Notes under the pieces: generated by a model | Database searches by the model: none | Seen by the model: only the letters and a program-made list of their open reading frames with translations | Told to the model about the DNA's origin: nothing | DNA from: Bacillota bacterium | GTDB lineage: Bacteria; Bacillota; Clostridia; Peptostreptococcales; Anaerovoracaceae | DNA length: 61,063 nt | Assembly: GCA_017436705.1 (NCBI GenBank) | Contig: JAFSCP010000017.1 | Coordinates: forward strand, 1-61,063 | Direction of reading: 5' to 3' | Shown: in pieces, positions 49,743 through 57,341 of the stretch | Numbering within the stretch: the stretch's first letter is position 1 | How the letters are laid out: each line of letters begins with the position of its first letter | Made by a program: the position numbers and the translations under genes

Positions 49743-52700
49743 ATGAAAAAATTCTTAATATCATTACTGTGTGTAATGATGGTTTTCTGCATGATGCCAG
49801 GTATGGCGTTTGCGGAAGGGGAAGCTCAGGGACGTGATTTTACCGGCTACACCAGTGCGGACAGTATCTGGGGCGAAACCTGGGGTAATGCTAAAGAAAG
49901 CTTTGTTATCAAAGTTCTTGATGCATATGGAAATGTAATGGGTACAACTTCCCTTAACAATGTTGGCGGCATCATTGATGGTGATGTCGAAGTAACATGG
50001 AACCTCAAACTTGATGCGGCTTCCAACACAGATGAATATTGGACAATGGCATGGACTACAGCACCTAGCGTTGACAATATTCCTGCTAAAGTTGAACTCT
50101 GGGTTGACAGGGTTAAAGTAAGTGGCGGCGATGTTGTACTTAATGCACCAGACGCCATAACACCTATTTTTGCTGCAAAGACTGATGAAAACGGTAAATT
50201 TACTAGCTATATTACTGAGGCAGCCGGACTGTCTTCAATAAGTGATGGAGATAATGTAGCAATCCTAGTTCCAGGTACTTATGCAGTTCCAACAGGAAAA
50301 GATGTAACTATTACCGGTGCTGTTGATGGCGTTGTATTCGATAACATCGGTGCATGTGGTATGGGTGGCGCAGATGTGACTTTCAACAATGTAACATTTG
50401 ACTATTATCCTAATACTAATTATACAGGACTTCAGCATTCCGGAAATCTTGTATACAACAACTGTACTATTAACGGTCAGGTATTCCTTTACGGTGCTTC
50501 TGAAACATTCAACAACTGTACTTTCAACCAGAACAGTGCGGACGCGTATAATGTCTGGACTTATGGTGCAAAGGAAGTTGAATTCAATGGTTGCACTTTA
50601 AATTCCGCAGGTAAATCTGTACTGGTTTATAACGAAGGAGGTCCTGCAACAGAACTGGATGTAGTTAAGTCTACTTTTAATGCTTCCGAGACAGTTTCAG
50701 GTAAGGCAGCAATTGAAATTGATACTAGTGCTCCTAATGCACCTGGTGAAATGGATGGTACTGTTATTACAATTGATGAAGCGACTACTGCTACAGGATT
50801 TTCTAATGAAACCAAGTCTGGAAGTTCACTTTGGAATGATAAGAAAGTTGACCCTGAAAATGCCAATGGTGGTGGCACTACTTCTAAGGTTATTGTAAAT
50901 AGTGAAATCGTTAAGGCGCCTTACATTCCAACTGATGCAGTCGCTCGTATTGGTGCAAAATATTATACTTCTTTGGAAGATGCATTAAACGCTGCAGCAA
51001 AAGTTACTGGAGAAGTTACCATTGAATTAGTAGATGATGTTGAATGGGTAACTGGTTCTGGACATGGCTCTACTCCACTTATTCCTGAAGGCGCACCAGC
51101 AACTAGAGTTACAATTGACGGTAAAGGTATCTATACTTTAACTGCTACAGGTGCAGGTGTAGGTTCACTTCGTGCAGCAAACGGTGCAACCTTAGCGTTC
51201 AAAGATCTGAATATTGTTGATGAATCTGTTTCATATGCAGAAAATTCATGGGAATTCACTTATCTTGAATTTGCTGGAAACCTTGAATTCGAAAATTGTA
51301 TTTTTAATAGTGGTATTTCATTAGATACAGATAATGGCCAGGCAGCTGGTGTTGATGCAACATTTACAAACTGCACATTTACTTCTCCAAATCCTAGTGA
51401 ATATGCAGTTTGGGTTGGACATGGTACAGCTGTATTTAATGGTTGTGAATTCAAAGATGGAACACGTGGTCTTAAAGTCCACGAAGCATATGGCTCAGAT
51501 GTCGCTACATTAGAAGTAAACAACTGCACATTTGAAAATCTGAGTGAAAAACCAGGTATTGCCGTTGGCACACTTAACAGAGAAACTGTTTTAGTTGTAG
51601 ATGGTTGTGAATTTATCAATTGCCAGCCAGGAGATCAGGGCAACTACATGTACGAAACTGATACAGATTTATCAACCATAATTTACTGCAATTTAGTTGA
51701 TAACGTTTCTGTTACAGGTGAAATCACTGGCGGGACTCTTGTTGATAATACAGCGACAAATGGCGAAGCTGCAATCTGCTACGAACTTCTCAATGTTGGC
51801 AACAACAGCGACGTCAAAGTAGAACTTTACAAGGGAACTGAACTCCTTATGACTAAGTCAAGACACTTTGACAATGGTGGTACAATTACTTGCTCTTTAT
51901 ATACAGTAGGAACTAGCAGCAGCTGGACTCAGGAACCATCACCATGGAAAGCATACGACTGCAAGATGCCTACACATGCCGTTTTATACATCAACGATGT
52001 TGAAATCGGAAAATGTGATGTAGCATTTACTGAACAGGCATGGATTGATTTTGCAGGTACAGCTGAACATGTTTACTCAAACGGTACATGTACAATCTGC
52101 GGCGGAGCTGATCCAAACTATGTTCCTCCACAGCCTCCAACCTATACACCATCCGTAACAATCCAGAAGCCAGTTATTACAACTGACGCTGGTGCAGCTG
52201 CTGAACTTAACATCCTCGGCACAACTGCAACTATCACAGTAGCTGAAGGTTACGAACTTGTTGACGTAACAGTTAACGGTGTATCAAAGGGCGCAGTAAC
52301 AAGCCTTTCCGGCCTGAAGACAGGCGATGCAGTAGTTGTAACAACTAAGTTAATTGAAGCTCCTAAGACTGAAGCTGAACTTGTTCAGGAAGAGCTTGAT
52401 GGTATGGCACTTGTTGCTCGTTCCAAGAGAACTGCAGCACCAAGTGGCAAGGATTCCATCATGGTTTACTGGTATGACAAGGCTGGTGCAGAACTCGACT
52501 TTGATGGTGTTGAAATTTTCAGATCCACAAAGAAGAATTCCGGATACAAGAAAGTATTCACTTCTAAAACTGACAAGTACTACAACACAGCCATCGAAGA
52601 AGGCGTGAAGTATTACTACAAAGTTCGTGGTTATGTAACTGTTGACGGTGAAAAGCTCTACACAGACTGGTCACTGAAAGCAATCAGAACAGCGAAATAA
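49743..52700 (+). CDS. Large secreted surface protein with right-handed beta-helix repeats
   Basis: A 985-aa exported protein. Signal peptide with probable cleavage after AFA (residue 25). Residues 30-160 and about 690-790 look like two copies of one domain (VIKVLDAYG..TTSLNNVGG versus VKVELYKG..MTKSRHFDNGG, each ending PAKVELWVDRVKV or THAVLYINDVEIG). Between them are two beta-helix blocks rich in F-N-N-C-T-F / F-N-G-C repeats (about 215-300 and 510-620), each preceded by a TITGAVDG / TIDGKGIYT strand. Next is GTCTICGG, a Pro-rich linker (QPPTYTPSV), and a C-terminal fibronectin-III-like domain with YYYKVRGYV. No sortase motif or SLH domain; adhesin or glycan-binding role is likely but unproven. 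AAAGGAG precedes the ATG. Confidence 0.85.
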   Translation: MKKFLISLLCVMMVFCMMPGMAFAEGEAQGRDFTGYTSADSIWGETWGNAKESFVIKVLDAYGNVMGTTSLNNVGGIIDGDVEVTWNLKLDAASNTDEYWTMAWTTAPSVDNIPAKVELWVDRVKVSGGDVVLNAPDAITPIFAAKTDENGKFTSYITEAAGLSSISDGDNVAILVPGTYAVPTGKDVTITGAVDGVVFDNIGACGMGGADVTFNNVTFDYYPNTNYTGLQHSGNLVYNNCTINGQVFLYGASETFNNCTFNQNSADAYNVWTYGAKEVEFNGCTLNSAGKSVLVYNEGGPATELDVVKSTFNASETVSGKAAIEIDTSAPNAPGEMDGTVITIDEATTATGFSNETKSGSSLWNDKKVDPENANGGGTTSKVIVNSEIVKAPYIPTDAVARIGAKYYTSLEDALNAAAKVTGEVTIELVDDVEWVTGSGHGSTPLIPEGAPATRVTIDGKGIYTLTATGAGVGSLRAANGATLAFKDLNIVDESVSYAENSWEFTYLEFAGNLEFENCIFNSGISLDTDNGQAAGVDATFTNCTFTSPNPSEYAVWVGHGTAVFNGCEFKDGTRGLKVHEAYGSDVATLEVNNCTFENLSEKPGIAVGTLNRETVLVVDGCEFINCQPGDQGNYMYETDTDLSTIIYCNLVDNVSVTGEITGGTLVDNTATNGEAAICYELLNVGNNSDVKVELYKGTELLMTKSRHFDNGGTITCSLYTVGTSSSWTQEPSPWKAYDCKMPTHAVLYINDVEIGKCDVAFTEQAWIDFAGTAEHVYSNGTCTICGGADPNYVPPQPPTYTPSVTIQKPVITTDAGAAAELNILGTTATITVAEGYELVDVTVNGVSKGAVTSLSGLKTGDAVVVTTKLIEAPKTEAELVQEELDGMALVARSKRTAAPSGKDSIMVYWYDKAGAELDFDGVEIFRSTKKNSGYKKVFTSKTDKYYNTAIEEGVKYYYKVRGYVTVDGEKLYTDWSLKAIRTAK

Positions 52701-52713
52701 ATTTTCTTTCTTC

Positions 52714-52750
52714 GGCCGCCGGTGGCGCACAACACCGGCGGTCTGCTTTT
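52714..52750 (+). terminator. Terminator after the beta-helix protein gene
   Basis: GGCCGCCGGTG / CACCGGCGGTC stem with an 8-nt loop, followed by TGCTTTTTAG. Confidence 0.83.
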
Positions 52751-52770
52751 TAGAAAAAGAGGTGAACCCG

Positions 52771-53337
52771 GTGACCAGGAGTTACTATTCTGTAGACGTT
52801 TCCGGACAGAAATTCAACCGCCTGACAGCCCTTTATCCCACAGAAAAGCGCAAGCGGGGAATCGTGGTTTGGCACTGCCGGTGCGACTGCGGCAAGGAGC
52901 TTGATGTTTCGTACAACGACCTGGTGTACACTAACCTGAGGAGCTGCGGCTGCCGCAAGCAGGAACACAACCAGGCCCTGCACGGGCTTCTAACCCACGT
53001 GGACGGCACATCAATCGACATGCTCCGCAGCAAAAAGGTGCCCACAGACAATACCACAGGTGCCAGAGGCGTGTACCTGATCAGGGGCAAATATGCGGCC
53101 AAGATAGTTTTCCAGAAAAAGCAGTATTATCTGGGAAGTTATGAAACTTTCGAAGAAGCAGCGGCTGTAAGGAAAGAGGCTGAAAACCTGCTCTTCGACG
53201 GGGCTGTTGAGTACTACTCAAAATGGCAGGAAAGGGCAGCGACTGACCCTGAGTGGGCGGCAGCCAACCCTGTGCAGATAAAAGTCGAAAAAGAAGGTCT
53301 GGACAGGCTGAAAGTAAAGTTCATACCGGAAATTTAA
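52771..53337 (+). CDS. AP2-domain DNA-binding protein with N-terminal zinc-ribbon-like region
   Basis: A 188-aa protein. N-terminus: GQKFNRLTALYP, WHCRCDCGKELDV and SCGCR, a Cys-rich module seen in phage and mobile-element proteins. Middle: AP2/ERF-like DNA-binding domain, NTTGARGVYLIRGKYAAKIVF to YYLGSYETFEEAAAVRKEAE. The HNH nuclease that often joins AP2 domains is absent. GTG 52771 is preferred (AGAGGTG upstream); GTG 52762 is also in frame. GC content is clearly above neighbouring genes, suggesting transfer. It lies between the beta-helix gene terminator and repeat copy B, and could act on those repeats; that link is inference. Confidence 0.75.
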   Translation: MTRSYYSVDVSGQKFNRLTALYPTEKRKRGIVVWHCRCDCGKELDVSYNDLVYTNLRSCGCRKQEHNQALHGLLTHVDGTSIDMLRSKKVPTDNTTGARGVYLIRGKYAAKIVFQKKQYYLGSYETFEEAAAVRKEAENLLFDGAVEYYSKWQERAATDPEWAAANPVQIKVEKEGLDRLKVKFIPEI

Positions 53338-53379
53338 ACCCTGAGAACAGATGTGATTGTTTTCGGGGTTTTAGTTTAC

Positions 53380-53678
53380 TGTCGAATTGTGCATAAGTTC
53401 CGCGTGAATCCCTGCAACCGTTGAAATTTAATTCAGTTTGCGGAAAGGAAAGTGAATCTGCGAAGGGAGTCCCTTTGCAGTTTTCCGCAAAGGGAAATTG
53501 CATCAAAAAAATATAACACCCGCAAACCTTTGCAATTGCAAGGCTTGCGGGTTATTTTATGTTCTGGCGTGCGGAAAATATGCAGAATCAGGCAGTAGCG
53601 TGAGCGGGCCCTTTCCGCAAAGTTGGTGAAACAATGCGGGCTCCAGGGTTTTCTGCGGGAATTATTCACGATTCGACA
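53380..53678 (+). repeat. Dispersed palindrome-rich repeat, copy B (MITE-like)
   Basis: Lies in the 474-bp gap 53338-53811. Same orientation and organisation as copy A, including CCCGCAA...TTGCGGG (53519-53551). Its ends form a longer inverted repeat than in copy A: left CTGTCGAATTGTGCATAAG (53379-53397) and, on the complement of the right end, CTGTCGAATCGTGAATAAT (53661-53679), both continuing into CCGC. TGTCGAA is thus the terminal motif at both ends. Downstream to 53811 only the terminator of the next minus-strand gene is seen. Confidence 0.82.
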
Positions 53679-53740
53679 GCGCAGCGTCAGCAGAGACACG
53701 CCGACAGTGCAGGAGAGGATCAGCCCAGGCATATCCACAA

Positions 53741-53773
53741 ATAAAAAACTGCAGACTGGCTGGGCCTGCAGTT
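53741..53773 (-). terminator. Terminator of the minus-strand small-gene cluster
   Basis: AACTGCAG / CTGCAGTT stem with an 11-nt loop; on the minus strand it is followed by TTTTTATTT. Confidence 0.75.
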
Positions 53774-53811
53774 GTGCGTTGATTCCTATGTAATATTGAT
53801 AAGTTCAGCTT

Positions 53812-54240
53812 TTAATCAGGTGCCTGAATCACCTCCTGAACCACCAGAAGTCCTGTACCGACTTCTTCCGCTGCAGTTACGATAACGTGGTCACCGATTT
53901 CAACTTCGCGCGGAAAACCGTATTTGCTGCGGTCGGGTGCTTTGTCGGACGCGGCCCAGATGCAGATGCCGTCAAGGTCAGAATTCACAAGACTGAGCCC
54001 AAGGTACTCGCGGCTTTCGGCAAAGATGCGGGCAGGTGAGTTCCAGTCGGTCAGATCATATGCCCGGTCGCTTACAACCCCCTCGTAAACAACCTCGGTG
54101 CCTTCGACAAATTTCGTCACGTCCCCAAGCCGGTGAATCACCAGAAAAGCTCCCAGCGCCAGCAGGAAGGCCAGAGCGTACATAATAACCTTTTTATAAT
54201 CTTTTTTGATTTCAATTTCCCCGTTTGCTGTCTGAATCAT
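53812..54240 (-). CDS. Small single-pass membrane protein, function unknown
   Basis: A 142-aa protein with a short N-terminal cytoplasmic part (MIQTANGEIEIKKDYKK), one transmembrane helix (VIMYALAFLLALGAFLVIH, about 19-37) and an extracytoplasmic domain of about 100 residues (VYEGVVSDRAYD...VEIGDHVIVTAAEEVGTGLLVVQEV) that looks beta-rich, perhaps an OB-like barrel. Not recognised. The frame is open to 54288, but ATG 54240 is chosen: GGGGG lies upstream, and the extra part is encoded by the GTCGAATTTTGTCGAC motif. Last gene of a minus-strand cluster. Confidence 0.65.
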   Translation of the reverse strand: MIQTANGEIEIKKDYKKVIMYALAFLLALGAFLVIHRLGDVTKFVEGTEVVYEGVVSDRAYDLTDWNSPARIFAESREYLGLSLVNSDLDGICIWAASDKAPDRSKYGFPREVEIGDHVIVTAAEEVGTGLLVVQEVIQAPD

Positions 54241-54256
54241 AATCCCAATCCCCCTG

Positions 54257-54275
54257 ATGTCGAATTTTGTCGACC
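54257..54275. promoter_or_regulatory. Paired TGTCGAA/TGTCGAC motif between two small genes
   Basis: TGTCGAA (54258-54264) and TGTCGAC (54268-54274), 10 bp apart; it sits in the 54-bp gap upstream of the membrane protein gene. Spo0A dimers bind tandem boxes with this spacing. Confidence 0.45.
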
Positions 54276-54294
54276 GGTAAACAACCACTTACTG

Positions 54295-54735
54295 CTACTG
54301 CAGACTCATGACTCCGGCGCAGAAGCAGGCAATTACCAGCACAAAATCGCTGTAGTTGAGCTGCTGCGGTTCGTGAGGTGACATGCAGGCTTTGAACACG
54401 CCGTTGATGCCGAAACGCTGGTCACGGACCATGTGGAAGAGCACGTCTTTTTCATCGCCGAAGAACTGGCGGACTACCTGCTCGGCTTCCATATATGCTG
54501 CTGTCTGGTTGCGGTTCATAAACATATTGTAGAAATTTGTCGAAAGAACCGTAGAACCGTCGTCAAGTCTGAACTGGTAGTTGTGATAAAAGCGTGAGTT
54601 GTCGAAGCGCTTTGTCTGGGCATAGTTGAGGCCCATTTCGTAGGCTTTCAGTGCAATTTCTTCCATGAGAGGGCCGGCGCCCATTTCGCCTTTAACTTTT
54701 ACAATAATCTGAGCAAGTAAGCTGTTTTCTGACAT
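54295..54735 (-). CDS. Hypothetical protein
   Basis: A 146-aa soluble-looking protein, mostly alpha/beta with no signal peptide; the C-terminal YSDFVLVIACFCAGVMSLQ is hydrophobic and may be a membrane-associated helix. I do not recognise the family. GGAG lies at a good distance before the ATG (AAAAAGGAGAATAAC). Between XRE/DUF2975 genes and a membrane protein gene, all on the minus strand with short gaps, so probably one operon. Its coding sequence contains two TGTCGAA heptamers (54538, 54600). Confidence 0.65.
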   Translation of the reverse strand: MSENSLLAQIIVKVKGEMGAGPLMEEIALKAYEMGLNYAQTKRFDNSRFYHNYQFRLDDGSTVLSTNFYNMFMNRNQTAAYMEAEQVVRQFFGDEKDVLFHMVRDQRFGINGVFKACMSPHEPQQLNYSDFVLVIACFCAGVMSLQ

Positions 54736-54778
54736 GTTATTCTCCTTTTTCTCTTTTCCCCTTTAAGAACAAAGTCCC

Positions 54779-55009
54779 CTAATCGTCTGTATCATCTTCA
54801 TCGTCATCTGACGGCACGTACTCCAGTATATCCCCCGGCTGGCAGTCCAGTGCCTTACAGATAGCGTTGAGCGTTGAAAATTTCACGCCTTTGGCCTTGC
54901 CGTTTTTCAGAACCGACATGTTCACGATTGTGATGCCCACCTTTTCAGAAAGTTCGGTGACGGTCATTTTACGCTTGGCCAGCATTACATCAATATTTAT
55001 TACTATCAT
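54779..55009 (-). CDS. XRE family HTH regulator paired with DUF2975 protein
   Basis: A 76-aa regulator of the small XRE type (MIVINIDVMLAKRKMTVTELSEKVGITIVNMSVLKNGKAKGVKFSTLNAICKALDC split over residues 1-56), with an acidic tail DDDEDDTDD. Together with the preceding DUF2975 membrane protein it forms a module found widely in Firmicutes. ATG 55009 has AGGAGGTG 7 nt upstream, which overlaps the DUF2975 stop, so the pair is coupled. Confidence 0.87.
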   Translation of the reverse strand: MIVINIDVMLAKRKMTVTELSEKVGITIVNMSVLKNGKAKGVKFSTLNAICKALDCQPGDILEYVPSDDDEDDTDD

Positions 55010-55021
55010 CCGCAACACCTC

Positions 55022-55513
55022 CTAGACGAAGGATTCGTTTTCTTCGCGGAGCAGGGCGGCCTTGTGAACCAGATGGGACACGCAGCCTGCAAATACTGCG
55101 ATTACTACGCCTGCAAAGCATACGAACAGGCTGGCTATGAGAATGCCCGGATGGTTCATGTTCATAAACAGGAAAGCCACATTGACGATGAAAACAAATG
55201 CGGAGTCGGCCAGAGCCAGAATCATGATGCGCTTCACACGCAGGGAGTTTTCGATGGTGAAAGACCTGTCTGCGCGGATTTCATCAGCGATTTTCCAGAC
55301 GATGCCAAGAACCCAGTAGCAAGGGATGGTCGCTGCCCAGATGAAAATTGTCCATGCATCAGCTGTATATCTGAAACCCTGTCCCCACTCGGGTTCCTGT
55401 GACAGTATGCTGTAAATAAGCCGTGGCATCAGAAGTCCGAATACCATCAGCCCGCAGAGGCCCATACCTATAACTATAACCTTCAGCCAGTTGGCAAGAT
55501 GCTGCTGTTTCAT
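55022..55513 (-). CDS. DUF2975 domain membrane protein
   Basis: A 163-aa protein with four hydrophobic helices (WLKVIVIGMGLCGLMVFGLLM; DAWTIFIWAATIPCYWVLGIVW; IMILALADSAFVFIVNVAFLF; ILIASLFVCFAGVVIAVFAG) and the DUF2975 motif ADEIRADRSFTIENSLRVKRI between helices two and three. Role unknown; it may sense envelope state and control the paired XRE regulator. AAGGAGG precedes the ATG. First gene of a minus-strand operon. Confidence 0.85.
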   Translation of the reverse strand: MKQQHLANWLKVIVIGMGLCGLMVFGLLMPRLIYSILSQEPEWGQGFRYTADAWTIFIWAATIPCYWVLGIVWKIADEIRADRSFTIENSLRVKRIMILALADSAFVFIVNVAFLFMNMNHPGILIASLFVCFAGVVIAVFAGCVSHLVHKAALLREENESFV

Positions 55514-55539
55514 GATTCATACCTCCTTGTCTTGACCCC

Positions 55540-55594
55540 ATAATAGCACTGTCATTACCTCTTGTCAATAATAATTTATCGTTTTACGATAAAA
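55540..55594 (-). promoter_or_regulatory. Promoter and operator of the DUF2975-XRE operon
   Basis: On the minus strand: TTGACA (55568-55563), 17-bp spacer, TATTAT (55545-55540). Just upstream of the -35 is the palindrome TTATCGT-TTT-ACGATAA (about 55577-55593), with a further TTATCGT at about 55598. Confidence 0.8.
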
Positions 55595-55629
55595 AGTTAT
55601 CGTGAGTGGACAGAACCACAGGGCGAAAT

Positions 55630-55701
55630 GAGCCGTCGACAAAACTAGTCACAATACGACAGTATCTCCTAAAGACAGGCCGCACCCATGGGGAGTATAA
55701 T
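55630..55701 (+). promoter_or_regulatory. spoIIA promoter region with Spo0A-box-like sites
   Basis: AAGACA (55672-55677), 18-bp spacer, TATAAT (55696-55701). Upstream are GTCGACAAA and TACGACAG, each one mismatch from TTCGACA, the Spo0A box. The layout resembles a sigma-A promoter activated by Spo0A (as at spoIIG) more than the sigma-H promoter of Bacillus spoIIA. Confidence 0.5.
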
Positions 55702-55727
55702 CAAAGGAGGACAGGAGGTTTTAAAAA

Positions 55728-56081
55728 ATGGACATGATTTTTAATATAAAGGAAAATATTCTGGTGGCAGAGCTTTTTGGTGAGCTTGATCACCACGCAG
55801 CCGGAAAGGTAAGGGAAGATACAGACAGCGCAATGGAAACCTACGGCTGCAGGGATCTGGTGTTTGATTTTACCAGGGTGACCTTCATGGACAGCTCGGG
55901 AATCGGTGTAATTCTGGGCCGTTACAGGAAACTGAGTGCCGCCGGAGGAAGGGTGGCAATAACCGGCTGCTCTCTGACCGTAAGGAATATTCTCAACATG
56001 GCCGGCGTTTTTTCGCTGGTTGATTATTTTGACACCAGAGATGAGGCCGTAAACTATTTAAACAGAAAGGAAGTTTCATAA
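55728..56081 (+). CDS. spoIIAA: Anti-sigma F factor antagonist SpoIIAA
   Basis: STAS-domain protein (117 aa) that, when dephosphorylated, pulls SpoIIAB off sigma-F in the forespore. The phosphorylation site motif MDSSGIGVILGRYR is present with the phospho-acceptor Ser57. AGGACAGGAGG precedes the ATG. First gene of the spoIIAA-spoIIAB-sigF operon; one base separates it from spoIIAB. Confidence 0.95.
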   Translation: MDMIFNIKENILVAELFGELDHHAAGKVREDTDSAMETYGCRDLVFDFTRVTFMDSSGIGVILGRYRKLSAAGGRVAITGCSLTVRNILNMAGVFSLVDYFDTRDEAVNYLNRKEVS

Positions 56082-56082
56082 T

Positions 56083-56520
56083 ATGGAAAAGATACTTAAA
56101 GTACAGATGGAAGCAGTTCTTGAAAATCAGGGACTGGCCAGGGCTGTTGCGGCAGCATACGCTTCAGAGCTGGACCCTACAGTGGAAGAACTTACAGAAA
56201 TTAAGACAGCAGTATCAGAAGCTTTCAGCAATGCGGCAATCCACGGGTATCCGGGAGATATGAGCGGCAGCGTGACAATGGAGATTGCAACGATCAGACC
56301 GTCAACCATAATGATAAAGATAAGCGACCAGGGAGTAGGTATCGAGGATATTGCGCAGGCCATGGAACCGCTGTTTACAACGGACACAGGAGACGAACGT
56401 TCCGGCATGGGTTTTACTGTAATGGAAAGTTTCACTGACAAGATAAAGGTAGATTCACGCCCGGGCGAAGGCACTACTGTAACTCTCATAAAGAAACTGG
56501 ATACATATTATGATTTCTAA
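56083..56520 (+). CDS. spoIIAB: Anti-sigma F factor / kinase SpoIIAB
   Basis: GHKL-fold ATPase (145 aa) that binds sigma-F and phosphorylates SpoIIAA. N-box VSEAFSNAAIHGYPG, G1 box ISDQGVGIEDI and G2 box GMGFTVMESF. The 3' end overlaps sigF by 11 bases, giving translational coupling that keeps the pair in step. Confidence 0.95.
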   Translation: MEKILKVQMEAVLENQGLARAVAAAYASELDPTVEELTEIKTAVSEAFSNAAIHGYPGDMSGSVTMEIATIRPSTIMIKISDQGVGIEDIAQAMEPLFTTDTGDERSGMGFTVMESFTDKIKVDSRPGEGTTVTLIKKLDTYYDF

Positions 56521-57175
56521 GGACGAGGGATGCGGAAACCGGGACTTTCTGGACCAGATGGCCCGGCAGCACGCAGGGCTGGTAAAATCAGTGGCGCTGC
56601 GGCTTTCCCGTGCCTACGGGGAGGAACTGGACGACCTGATTCAGATAGGATATATCGGGCTGATCAAGGCAGCGAAAAGATTTGAGCCGGAGAGGGGGCT
56701 GCAGTTTTCTACTTATGCAGTGCCTGTGATTGCAGGTGAAATCAGATCCCAGCTCCGGGACCAGGGTGCGGTGAAGGTCAGCAGGAGCCTTAAATCAGAT
56801 GCTGCGGCAGTTAAAAAAGCCGAAAATGAATATATAACAATCCACGGCACATCACCCAGACTGTCAGAACTGGCTGAGATGACCGGACTTTGTGCTGAGC
56901 GGATTTCTGAGGCACTGAATGCAGCGGACGCTCTTAAGAACTACGAAGACTACGAGACAGCAGACCTCTGGACCGATGATGAGCAGCGAAACGTGGAAGG
57001 TATTGACCTGCGTAACTCAATAAGCAGTCTGCCGGAAAGGGAAAGAAAAGTAATAGTGCTTCGCTACTATAAAGATATGACCCAGCAGCAGGTAGCAAAA
57101 ATTATGGGAATCTCACAGGTGCAGGTATGCCGGATAGAAAAAAATACATTGAAAGAACTGGCAGAAAAAGTATAA
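56510..57175 (+). CDS. sigF: Forespore sigma factor SigF
   Basis: First forespore-specific sigma factor (221 aa). Region 2: DDLIQIGYIGLIKAAKRFEPERGLQFSTYAVPVIAGEIR; region 3: SRSLKSDAAAVKKAENEY; region 4: RVIVLRYYKDMTQQQVAKIMGISQVQVCRIE-like. Only a weak ribosome-binding site is seen ahead of ATG 56510, consistent with coupling to spoIIAB. No clear terminator follows within 40 nt. Confidence 0.95.
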   Translation: MISKDEGCGNRDFLDQMARQHAGLVKSVALRLSRAYGEELDDLIQIGYIGLIKAAKRFEPERGLQFSTYAVPVIAGEIRSQLRDQGAVKVSRSLKSDAAAVKKAENEYITIHGTSPRLSELAEMTGLCAERISEALNAADALKNYEDYETADLWTDDEQRNVEGIDLRNSISSLPERERKVIVLRYYKDMTQQQVAKIMGISQVQVCRIEKNTLKELAEKV

Positions 57176-57218
57176 TTTTTACAGCGCAGCCGTTTTTCAC
57201 AGAATCTTCATAAGAAAT

Positions 57219-57281
57219 TTCGACATTTTCGCCTTTGTTACGCAAAAATGACTTGCATATTTGCGTAAAAAATGTTTTAAT
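57219..57281 (+). promoter_or_regulatory. Putative promoter and operator of the bcd-etf operon
   Basis: Perfect inverted repeat TTACGCAAA (57238-57246) and TTTGCGTAA (57260-57268), 13-bp spacer. Possible promoter TTGCAT (57253-57258), 17 bp, TTTAAT (57276-57281), so a bound repressor would cover the -35. TTCGACA, a Spo0A-box heptamer, lies at 57219-57225. Confidence 0.55.
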
Positions 57282-57341
57282 ATTATTGTATGTTGTTATG
57301 TCTTTAACATAGGTTTAAAACAAAGAATAACAAGTTAAAAA

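Noticed and set aside
57240-57265. Sigma-54 promoter ahead of bcd
   Set aside because: TTGCA is present but no TGGCA element lies at the required -24 distance.
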